Source: Parasponia andersonii
Taxonomy: Eukaryota > Streptophyta > Magnoliopsida > Rosales > Cannabaceae
Assembly: GCA_002914805.1 (NCBI GenBank)
Contig: JXTB01000006.1
Location: 2,126,519-2,190,518 of the forward strand
DNA length: 64,000 nt
Reading direction: 5' to 3'
The notes below the pieces were generated by a model. It made no database searches and was not told the origin of the DNA. It worked only from the letters and a program-made list of their open reading frames with translations. Position 1 is the stretch's first letter; every line of letters begins with the position of its first letter. Made by a program: the position numbers and the translations under genes. This document shows positions 11,652-20,432 of the stretch, piece by piece.

Positions 11652-11870
11652 AGTGATGGCATAGCGGCAAAGGATCTAAAACTTTCGCTTTTATTAGGTT
11701 AGGAGTCTGAGTCTCCGCAAAGGCGTATGAGATTAGGATTGATACAATAGAAATACTTACTAATAGTATACCCTATAAGTCATTTCAAGAATATGTCTCC
11801 TATTGAGTAACCCTGCGAGTAAGGATCCTCAGCACCAACGATTCCGCTTTTTTGCATTGAAAAAAAAAAA
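11652..11870 (+). mobile_element. probable tRNA-derived SINE
   Basis: The 5' end carries 'tggcatagcgg' (11657-11667), a match to the RNA polymerase III A box (TRGYNNARNGG). About 45 bp further, 'ggagtctgagtctcc' occupies the place of a degenerate B box. The roughly 220-bp unit then runs through a tRNA-unrelated body and ends in an A run at about 11858-11870. This organisation fits plant SINEs, but I could not delimit a target duplication. Confidence 0.55.
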
Positions 11871-11998
11871 GGAAAAATGCAAACCAGATGGTGGTTGGGA
11901 TCAACAAATATCTAATTGCAACGAACGAGCTCGGATAAGCTAAACAAAAGAGCAATTATGCGGTTGAATTAAATCTGACAGACAACTTAAACACTTTA

Positions 11999-12003
11999 CA
12001 TAG
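11999..12003 (+). repeat. target-site duplication, left copy (catag)
   Basis: The five bases 'catag' directly before the 5' LTR recur exactly after the 3' LTR at 24752-24756. Five bp is the duplication size of Gypsy integrases. This fixes both element borders. Confidence 0.95.
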
Positions 12004-12833
12004 TGTGGCACCTGTTCCAAAATCATACACCACGTGGACGATTAAGTGGCAGAATAGGTCATAAACGGGGTACATTGTCTGAAACGTATCCAGAGTGACT
12101 AATTAAAGGCCACACGAGTCGCATGTGGTACCACATAGGCCCATGGGCTGTCCGAGGCTAGGGCCGAGTCCATCTCAGACCCTGCATGGACTCAGCCCAG
12201 TCTGATTCTTACCTCGACAGCTGAGGGTCGGGAGCCCCAAGGGTCTTCCACCAGAGTACAATGGGAAGCAACTCACAGCTCCAGACCCAGACAGAGTATT
12301 TAATGCGATCCTGAGTAGGTGTGCACATTGGACAAACCGTCCTGACAAACGGCGGTTTGTCAAAGTCTCGCCCTTGATAGACTCGAGCCATAGGGAATGG
12401 CGGAAACTAGACTACGATGATGCAGGGAGAATCACGGTAATCTCGGCCCGTGATCTCTAGAGTAAGTCCTGACGAGAAAAGGTACTTAGTCCTGAGATTG
12501 AGAACTATGAGGTTCACAATCTCAAGACTATATATATGAGCCATGCGTCTCCGAAAAGAGGGGACATGTACGCATATAAAAAAGAAATATTTAAGAGTTT
12601 ATGAGCAAAAGAAAAGATATATCATACAAAGAAAAACTAAATCTTTGCTACCCTGAATAAAAGATAAATAACTGACTTAAGCATCGGAGAGTCTTGGCAG
12701 GTGGCCTCCCCTGCTTCTCTTACCCTGCCTGAAATCAAAAGCTCTTTGGGATAGCAAGGATACATGGACAGTTGGAGGATATAACATCAGCAGTTTAGAG
12801 ACACGTAGACAACTGGTAAAAACTGCTCCAACA
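12004..12833 (+). repeat. 5' LTR of the Tat element
   Basis: Begins 'tgtggcacctgttcc' and ends 'gctccaaca'. It contains a TATA-like run at 12529-12537, followed about 30 bp on by the expected start region of element transcripts. It is homologous along its full length to 23908-24751. Frames inside it, such as 12175-12391 (-), are not genes. Confidence 0.95.
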
Positions 12834-12855
12834 GCTTGGCACCGTTTGTGGAAAA
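12834..12855 (+). other. putative primer-binding site of the Tat element
   Basis: Directly after the LTR comes 'gcttggcaccgtttgtgg'. 'TTGGCRCCGTTTGTGG' is the usual junction sequence in plant Tat-like elements. It resembles the complement of a tRNA 3' end (TGGCGCCGT..., tRNA-Asp-like) with mismatches. The tRNA assignment is inference. Confidence 0.55.
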
Positions 12856-12928
12856 CCGTTGAGCATGAGAAAAGGAGTAGGAGTTTCACGATCGCACTTT
12901 TCCCGAACAAAAGGCCATACAACTTCAG

Positions 12929-14173
12929 ATGGCACCTTCGAGAATGACAACCAAAAGCACACGTCTCGACGCCGAAAGGAGCTTTCAGGAAGCACAGCCA
13001 GGTCTGGAGCAGAAGCTGGACCAGATGCTCGCCGCCCTGGCAGAAGCAAACCGAAAGGTAGAGATTGCTCACGAAGCCGTCCTGGGTTTAAAAGAAGAAA
13101 TCACAGAAGTGTGCAGAGAAAACGGCCACCTCGAAGGGCTGTTAGCAAGCAAAGCCAAGAGTGAGTGAAGGAAAGACTTTGACGAAGAGGTCCAACAAGA
13201 GTCTGGGGGGACAACTACCGAGAGAAGTTCCCCCCATCCAGATTGTGGATGTAGGCAGAGCGACAAAGCCAGACGAGGCCATTTCGACCGGAGTGGCAGT
13301 GGACAGAAGACACCAAGAGGCCCGGAAGGTGTGCTTCCCAACTGGAAGCAAGAAATGATGGCGGAGCTGAGTAAGAGGCTCAGGCCCCATCACTGCCAGA
13401 CCCCCGATGATCTGATAGAACAAACTGTGCGAGGGATCAACCGAACGGCCTTCGTTGACTGGATCTAGATGGAGTCCAAGCCGAGAGACTTCACAACCCT
13501 GACCTTCAGGCTGTTCGAGGGGAAGTCCGACCCCCTCGATCACATATACCACTTTCAGCAGAAGATAGCCTTGGAAACTAGGGACGAGGCTGTGACCTGT
13601 AAAGTCTTCTCCATAACCCTGGTAGAACCGGCCCTATTATGGTTTAGACAGCTCCCAAAGAAATCCATAAACGAGTTCGAAGATTTCTGCAAACTTTTCT
13701 TAAAGCAGTACGCAGGTGCCCGGAGGCAGCAGAAATCCATGCGAGATCTTGACCGGTTAGAACAAACCTTGAACGAGTCTCCGAGAGAATATCTGTTGCA
13801 TTTCCTAGAGCTGATGTCCCTAGTGCATAATGCCGACTCAGTCCAAGTTGCAGGCTCATTCGTCAGTGCCGGCACGGCCCTGCAAGGGGTAAAGAGGCAC
13901 GCGTCGGACCAAGGACCGACTCCAAAACAGGAAGCCCCCACCCCAGACAGTCAAGAAGGCGGCAAGAGAAGGAAGGCGTCTCATGATCCACTGTCGAAAT
14001 ACGAGCTCAATACGCTAATCAACGTGATCTACCTCCAAAATAGGGACATAGGCATTTTCAAAGACCTGCCAAAGTCTGGCGTTCCTGAGCACATGAAAAA
14101 TAGGAACATGTATTGCCAATTTCACAAGGATCACGGGCATGATACCATCAACTGCCGCAGCCTTTACGCGTAA
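12929..14173 (+). pseudogene. gag region of the Tat element (coiled coil, Retrotrans_gag, zinc knuckle)
   Basis: The nucleocapsid/capsid precursor. The N-terminal part (12929-13165) is a heptad-rich coiled coil, for example 'LEQKLDQMLAALAEANRKVE'. After a TGA near 13166 and a TAG near 13467 the frame continues as a Retrotrans_gag domain (13469-13860) with 'FEGKSDPLDHIYHFQQKIAL' and 'ALLWFRQLPKKSINEFEDFC'. The end (about 14109-14158) has 'YCQFHKDHGHDTINC', the Cys/His knuckle typical of this lineage. The reading frame is interrupted, so no full-length Gag can be made without read-through. Confidence 0.85.
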
Positions 14174-14392
14174 GTTATGATGGCGATCCATGTCGACAAG
14201 CTGAAGCAGTACATGAAGACCGGCGGAATCCAACCGTAGGAAGACGCCACCAGGCCCGAAAAAGGCAAACAGGCTCATGCCTCCGGATCAGGAGAATAGG
14301 TCCTGAGGATGGTCTTGACCATTGTGGGCAGACCAAAGCCGACCCATGGTTAGGAGGAGAAGAAAAAATGCCTCAAAAAGATTGAAGAAAAG

Positions 14393-14803
14393 GTGAAGCA
14401 CCTGAGGGGGATGGGTCATTCCGTTAACCATTCGATGATAGGAGAAAGTTGCACCTCTGCCGCCCTCATCGCCTTTACCCGGCAAGATTTGACCACGGTG
14501 CACCTACCTCACGACGATCCCTTAGTGATTAAGTTACAGATTGACTCCGTGTTGGTCAGAAGAGTCCTGATCGATGGTGGAAGTAGCGTCGATGTCTTTT
14601 TCCTCAGCACGTTCGAGAGCATAGGCCTGAATCAAAACACACTCAGGTCGACCTATCAGCCGTTGTTCGTTTTTGACAGTACTAAGGTCAGCCCCTTGGG
14701 CATCGTGACCCTGAAAGTCTACGCTGTGGTGAGATATTTGGATGTGGACTTCATCGTCATCGACTACCAGTCCTCCTTCGACGTCATCATAGGGAGAGGA
14801 TAG
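14393..14803 (+). pseudogene. aspartic protease domain of the Tat polyprotein
   Basis: Retropepsin-like domain with the catalytic loop 'VLIDGGSSVDVFF' (about residues 57-69 of this segment), followed by the 'LGIVTLKV' strand and 'FIVIDYQSSFDVIIGRG'. The DGGSS form replaces the canonical DT/SG and is a hallmark of Tat/Ogre-type elements, where it is normal. Stops bound the segment on both sides, so it is no longer joined to gag or RT in one frame. Confidence 0.85.
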
Positions 14804-15189
14804 ATCCACGCCATGCATGGGATCGCCGCCACCCTCCACCAGGTCTTAAGATATCTATTAAGGGATGGAACCTATATGATAGACATCAAGGGAGATTAGG
14901 CATTCGCAAGAAAATGATTTTCAATCGCCCTAAGGGGAGCCAATGCGAGTGCGAGTGCCTCGGCTGAAGACAGATAGCAATCAAAGGACCGCCTGCCAGC
15001 GTACATGAAGCGGATCGAAGAGGAGTCTGATGGACTAGAATCCATAATTGAGGAGCTGGTGACGGTCCCTTTGAAAGAAGTAGAACCGGCAAAGGTAGTC
15101 CTAATTGGGGCCCTGCTACCCGAGCAGGAAAAGAACGAGATGTTGGGGTTCCTGAAGTAGAACAAATACGTCTTTGCATGGTCCCACGA

Positions 15190-15960
15190 CGACATGCCCA
15201 GGATAGACCCCGCGCACACCTGTCACCGGCTGAACATAGAACCCAATTTTCCTTCAGTTAGGCAGAGACCCTGAAGGTTCGCTCTAGAGAAAAACAGGGC
15301 GATCAACAAGGAGGTAGCGATGCTACTGGAGAACGGCCTGATCATGAAATGCGTATACCCAAGCTGGGTCTCCAACCCGGTAGTGGTGAAGAAGAAAAAT
15401 GGCGACGACCGCACTTGCATAGACTTCACCAACCTGAACAAGGCCTCCCCAAAGGATCGCTTCCCCCTGCCAAGGATCGACCAAATAGTAGATGCAATAG
15501 CGGGATTCGATAGGATGAGCTTCCTGGATGCCTACTCTGGATACAACTAGATCCCCTGTATGAGGAAGACCAGATCCACACGGCATTTATTATGGAGCGA
15601 GGTCTGTACTGTTACAGACACATGCCATTTGGTTTGAAGAACGCGGGGGCAACCTACCAGAGGCTCATGAACAAAATGTTCGCTGGGCTGCTAAGGAAGA
15701 CTATGGAAGTCTACATTGACGACATGGTCGTAAAGAGCATAGAAGCGTCGGACCATCTGGGACATCTAGACGAATGCTTCCAGATTCTGAGGCAATATCG
15801 GATACGTCTGAACCCTAAGAAATGCACGTTGGGGGTGTCCTCCGGCCAGTTCCTGGGGCACATCATGAGCAGAAGGGGTATTGAGGCAAATCCAACCCAG
15901 TTGTCCTTAATCATAGACGTGTAGAGACCCTCGACTCTTCGGGAGGTCTAGCGTCTAGCC
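15190..15960 (+). pseudogene. reverse transcriptase domain of the Tat polyprotein
   Basis: RVT_1 domain. Visible blocks are 'PSWVSNPVVVKKKNGDDRTC', 'IDFTNLNKASPKDRFPLPRI', 'FLDAYSGYN', 'YRHMPFGLKNAGATYQRLMN' and the catalytic 'YIDDMVVKS' (two Asp of the Y-x-DD box, near 15710-15735). In-frame stops break it at 15272 (TGA), 15548 (TAG, in place of the Gln of SGYNQI), 15922 (TAG) and 15949 (TAG). All are single transitions from the expected codons. Confidence 0.9.
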
Positions 15961-15999
15961 GGGAAGATAGCCGCTCTTAGCCGGTTCGTCTCCAAGATG

Positions 16000-16535
16000 T
16001 CTGACCGATGCAAGTCTTTCTTCCAGTGCCTAAAGAGAAGCTCCACCATCGCCTGGGGGAAGGAGCAGGACAAGGCACTGACGGATCTCAAGCTGTACTT
16101 AAGTTATCTGCCTATCCTAGCTTCCCCAGTAGAGGAGGAGTGCTTATACGCTTATTTAGTAGTATCCGAAGTAGCGATCAGTGTTGTGCTATTCGTCGAG
16201 GAAGATAGCAAGCAGAAGCCGGTGTTTTATACAAGCCGCATACTCCTGGATGCCGAGACGTGATATAGTATGGCAGAGAAACTAGTCCTCGCTCTGGTCA
16301 ATGCTAAAAAGAGACTCAGGCAATACTTTGAGGCACACTCGGTCACCGTGTATACGGATTTTCCCATCCGGAAAATCTTGGCCAAGCCGGACCTATCGGG
16401 ATGACTAACCAAGTGGGCCATCGAACTGGGAATATACGACATCAAGTATTGGCCTCGAGTGGCGAAGAAAGGGCAAGTCACGCCAGATTTCCTGGTGGAA
16501 ATCAAATCCTTCGGCGAGTTACACGACCCACTCTA
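16000..16535 (+). pseudogene. canonical RNase H domain of the Tat polyprotein
   Basis: RT-associated RNase H of the Gypsy type. Blocks are 'KALTDLKLYLSYLPILASPV', 'YAYLVVSEVAISVVLF' and 'KQKPVFYTSRILLDAET', then, after a TGA at 16261, 'YSMAEKLVLALVNAKKRLRQ' and 'VTVYTDFPIRKILAKPDL'. A second TGA (16402) interrupts 'SG-LTKWAIELGIYDIKY'. Both TGA codons fit CGA (Arg) to TGA changes. Confidence 0.85.
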
Positions 16536-16555
16536 GACGTCTCACCCACACCCCT

Positions 16556-17010
16556 CTTCAACCTGGATACTCTATACTGACAGATCCACGAATGTCTCGG
16601 GGGTTAGGTATCGAGATAGTACTACAAACCCCAATAGGACTCAGAGTAGAGAAAGCTTTGAGGCTCAGTTTCCAGGCAACAAATAATGAGGCAGAGTACG
16701 AGGCAGGGCTGCAAGGCCTCGAACTGGCTCTGTACTTTGGAGTGGAGAGCATCGCAGTAAAGACCGACTCGCAGTTGATTGCGGATCAGGTCAGGGGAGA
16801 CTTCGAAGTAAAAGAACCGAGATTACACAGGTACTTCTCCAAGGTAATGGGCGCGAAAGCCCACTTTAGCAGTTTCAATATCGAACAGATTCCCAGGGAG
16901 GTAAACTTGAAGGTCGATGAGCTAGCTAAGAGCGCGTCGATCGAGGGAACGACTAGGTATGCAGAGATTCTCCTAGAGGGCATGAACATGAAGGACCCTC
17001 CAAAGACCCC
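16556..17010 (+). pseudogene. second (archaeal-type) RNase H domain, hallmark of the Tat lineage
   Basis: A further RNase H-like (RVT_3) domain lies between the RT-linked RNase H and the integrase. It starts 'WILYTDRSTN' in one frame and continues, after a frameshift near 16590, with 'FQATNNEAEYEAGLQGLELA', 'VKTDSQLIADQV' and 'IPREVNLKVDELAKSAS'. The acidic residues of YTD, EAEYEA and KTDSQL are those expected in the active site. Possession of this dual RNase H is characteristic of Tat elements among plant Gypsy retrotransposons. Confidence 0.85.
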
Positions 17011-17089
17011 CGCACGCCATGTATTTGCAACCGGCTCCGCAGATGAGGGGTGGATGAAACCCATCACCCAGTATTTGGCATTGGGAAAC

Positions 17090-18270
17090 CTGCTCGTTAA
17101 CCCCCAAGAAGCAAATTCGATCAGACTGAAGGCCGCTTGGTATTCAATGGTGGGGAAGCGACTGTATAGAAGATCGACAATGGGGCCGATTCTGCAGTGT
17201 GTAGGTCCCATCGAAGCGCAGAAACTGATGGAAAAATCCACGAGGTAGTATGCGGCAACCACTCTGGCGGACGTAGCCTCGCCCATAAGGCTCTGACGGC
17301 CAGATACTTCTGGCCATACATGATGACCGAGGTGGCCCGATTTGTCAAGAAATGCGATAAGTGCCAGAGGTTCGCCCCCATGAAACGCCAACCCACGGAG
17401 GAACTCCATTCGAACATAACTCCTTAGCCGTTTGCCAAATAGGGCCTGGTCATCATCAAAGAGCTCCCCAGAAGTCTAAGGGGAAGAAGGTACGTCTTGC
17501 TGGCCACAGATTATTTCACCAAATAGGTAGAGGTTAAAGCTTACGCGACCGTTAGTAAAGCTGACACGATTAACTTCATTTGGAAAAATATAATCTGTTG
17601 ATACAGGATTCCGAAATAGATAAACGTTGATCATGGCACACATATTCAGAATGCTAAGCTTAAGGAACTGTACGAGCTGTATGATACAAGGCTCAGTTTC
17701 TCATCTGTAAACTATCCTCAAGGAAACGCCTAAGCAGAGGCAACGAACAAGGCCATATTTAGTATCAAAAAGAACTTGCAGGAGGCTAAAGGCAGGTAGT
17801 TAGAAGAGCTACCGGCCATTGTGTAGGCCCATTGAACCATGGAGGGGAGGTCGAAAGGAAGAACACCATTCGCCATGGTATACGGGTCAGAGACTGTGAT
17901 CCCGACCGAGATTGGCCTCCCAACCCTTCGCTCCGAAGTGGTAAGAGATGCCCCAGTGAACGAGCAGCAGCTAAGCCACAACACAGACCTTCTGGAAGAA
18001 ACAAGAAACATGGCCCTGGTCCACCTGGCCTCATACCACCAGCAGGCCAGATCCTACTACGCTAAGAAGGTTAGCGCTCGTCGATTTAATACCGGGGATT
18101 GGGCCTTGAAGGTCAGAACAGGGAATTCGTCAAAGCTAGACTCCAACTGAGTTGGACCCTATGAAGTGATCAAAGCACTTGACAATGGTGCATATGTCCT
18201 GAAAGAACTCAAAACTGAGAAGAGCCTACCGAACACGTGGAATGCTCAACACTTGAAAAGTATCATGTGT
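17090..18270 (+). pseudogene. integrase domain of the Tat polyprotein
   Basis: Zinc-binding HHCC region ('VCGNHSGGRSLAHKALTARY', 'CDKCQRFAP'), then a core with the three acidic residues still visible: 'LLATDYFTK', 'NVDHGTHIQNAKL' and 'AEATNKAIF'. The C-terminal part includes 'GRTPFAMVYGSETVIPTEIG' and 'ARRFNTGDWALKVR', then 'VGPYEVIKALDNGAYVLKEL' near 18150-18210. At least six stops interrupt it (17427, 17440, 17524, 17731, 17798, 18150 and others). Several replace expected Trp or Gln codons. Confidence 0.85.
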
Positions 18271-18469
18271 GAGACACATTTAAATGTTATAAGACCCATG
18301 TAAATGCTTATATTATTAAAAAGCTTAAATCCCAAACAGGTCAAGTTTTCTGCAACACGGATTTATCCTTTGGATTGCTATGGAAAAAGGGTCTGCCCAC
18401 AGTGGCAGAACCCAGGCACTATTCGCATAATCAGGAATCGTACTGCGGGGATCACGTCACTTGCCGACG

Positions 18470-19300
18470 ACCCGAGAAAAAGTACGAAGAGGAAAGAGCT
18501 GCGCAACGAAAAACTTGCCAGCAGACCTCGAAAACGGTCATACTATAGGGATCATATCGTGCACTAAAATGCTAGCTGATGGCCCAAGAAAACATACGAA
18601 GAGGAAAGAACTGCGCAACTAAAAACTTGCCAGCAGACCTTAAAAACGTTCGTATTATAGGAATCACATCGTGCACCAAAATGTTAGCCGATGGCCTGAG
18701 AAAACATACGAAGAGGAAAGAGCTGTGCAACCAAAAACTTACTAGCAGACCTCAAAAATAATCGTACTATGGGAATTACATCGTGCACTAAAATGCTAGC
18801 CGATGGCCTGAGAAAACATACGAAGAGAAAAGAACTGCGCAACCAAAAACTTGCCAGCAATCCTCAAAAATGTTCGTACTATGGGAATCACATCGTGCAC
18901 CAAAATGCTAGCCGATAGCCCGAGAAAACATACGAAGAGGAAAGAGCTGCGCAACCAAAAACTTGCCAACAGACCTCAAAAATGATCATACTATGAGAAT
19001 CACATCGTGCACTAAAATACTAGCTGATGGCCCGAGAAAATGTACGAAGAGGAAAGAGCTGCGCAACCAAAAACTTGCCAGTAGACCTCAAAAATGATCG
19101 TACTATGGGAATCACATCATACACTAAAATGCTAGCCGATGGCCCGAGAAAATGTACAAAGAGGGAAAAGTTGCGCAACCAAAAACTTGCCAGCAGACCT
19201 CAGAAACGATCGTGCTATGGGAATCATATCGCGCAATAAAAGGCTTACCGATGGCCTGAGAAAACATACGAAGAAGAAAGAGCCACGCGGTGAAAGCTTG
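18470..19300 (+). repeat. 112-bp tandem repeat, about 7.5 copies, in the Tat 3' region
   Basis: The landmark 'gaggaaagagctgcgcaac' recurs at about 18489, 18601, 18713, 18824, 18937, 19049, 19161 and 19273, so the period is 112 bp (111-113). Each unit also contains 'aaaaacttgccagcagacct', 'tatgggaatcacatcgtgca' and 'aaaatgctagccgatggcc'. The unit length is not a multiple of three, so frames across the block are not conserved proteins. Tandem repeats between pol and the 3' LTR are typical of Tat/Ogre elements. Confidence 0.95.
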
Positions 19301-19304
19301 CGGG

Positions 19305-19800
19305 CCCTCAAAGGAAAGCAGGGTCAGGGTCTACCCGTTGGAAGTAGACCCTCCCTAAGAAGCATCTTAGCTATATAAAAAGCTAAACGAAAGTGGAGTC
19401 AGGGTCCATCCGTTGGAAGTAGACCCTCCCTAAGGAGTGCCTTACCTATACGAAAAGCTGAATGAAAGTAGAGATAGGGTCTACCCATTGGAAGTCGACC
19501 CTTCCTAAGGAGCATCTTAGCTATACGAAAAGCTAAAGAAAAGTAGGGTCAGGGTCCACCCGTTGGAAGTAGACCCTCCCTAAGGAATGCCTTAGCTATA
19601 CAAAAAGCTAAATGAAAGCGGAGTCAGGGTCCACCTATTGGAAGTAAACCCTCCCCAGAGAGCATTTTAGCCGCGTGCGAGACAAAGGAAAGCGGAGTTA
19701 GGGTCTACCCATTAGAGACATACCCTACCCGAAGAGCGGTTTAATTACGCGTGAACTAGGAGTGAACAGAGTTAGAGCCTACCCTTTGGAAGTAGTCAAG
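19305..19800 (+). repeat. 75-bp tandem repeat, about 7 copies, each unit with two hairpins
   Basis: The landmark 'gtcagggtctaccc' recurs at about 19323, 19398, 19473, 19548, 19623, 19697 and 19771. In the best copy, 'agggtctac' pairs with 'gtagaccct' across a 9-nt loop, and 'tagct' pairs with 'agcta' further on. The last copies are degenerate. The block directly follows the 112-bp array but is unrelated to it. Confidence 0.95.
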
Positions 19801-20430
19801 TACAAGACCAGGCATAAAGACAGAAGTTGAAACCAAACTCTGTTTATTATTTCCTAAAATACAAAATGTATGGTCAGCAAGGATGCACACCCAAATGCTC
19901 TACTTATAAGAGGTAGGTCTTGGACGGACTCACAGGGACACATCAAAGTGGTAGCGCCCTATTCGCTCCTTATGAGAGCCAAGCCCATGCTTTCTCCTCT
20001 ACAGCGACAGGTCTAAACAGTAGTCAACCAACCCCAGGAGCTGGTTCCTGGCGCGTTCCTATTTGGGGTCAGAGAAATCCAGCCATACACGTGGGTCGAA
20101 TTCTGCCAAGACAAGTCATAACATAGGTTATACATCCTCAAAACCGGATGAGCCGAAACTCACATCTCGATCTTTAAAGTTAATCTTGTCGATCAAAGTA
20201 CAAGGAGAATTCACTAAGAACTCAAAACTATATACGACCGAGTCAAACCCAAATGTTGGCCGTGCTGCTGACAAGGGAATGGCGTCATATACGATATCTG
20301 AGCCTAACACTAAACGCGGTCAACAAAAGAAGTAAGAGAATGGAATAAACTTGGAAAAACAGCATGGTTTCTATTATTTAAACAGATGGTTACAACGAGG
20401 GTCAACTTTATAAATACACGGAGCAAGAGG
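19801..20430. other. non-coding spacer of the Tat element
   Basis: Sequence between the 75-bp array and the 3' end of the antisense gene. I see no conserved coding block on either strand. Confidence 0.5.
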
Positions 20431-20432
20431 CC

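Noticed and set aside
12859..13164. 101-codon frame in the gag leader
   Set aside because: A different frame (12929 onward) carries the coiled coil that leads into gag; this one is an Arg/Ser-rich shadow.
18304..19378. Series of short + frames with recurring 'CATKNLPADL'-like peptides
   Set aside because: They are translations of the 112-bp tandem repeat. The unit is not a multiple of three, so the frame changes with each copy.
18470..19800. Regular repeat arrays considered as a CRISPR array
   Set aside because: Units are contiguous with no unique spacers, lie inside a plant retrotransposon, and the genome is eukaryotic.
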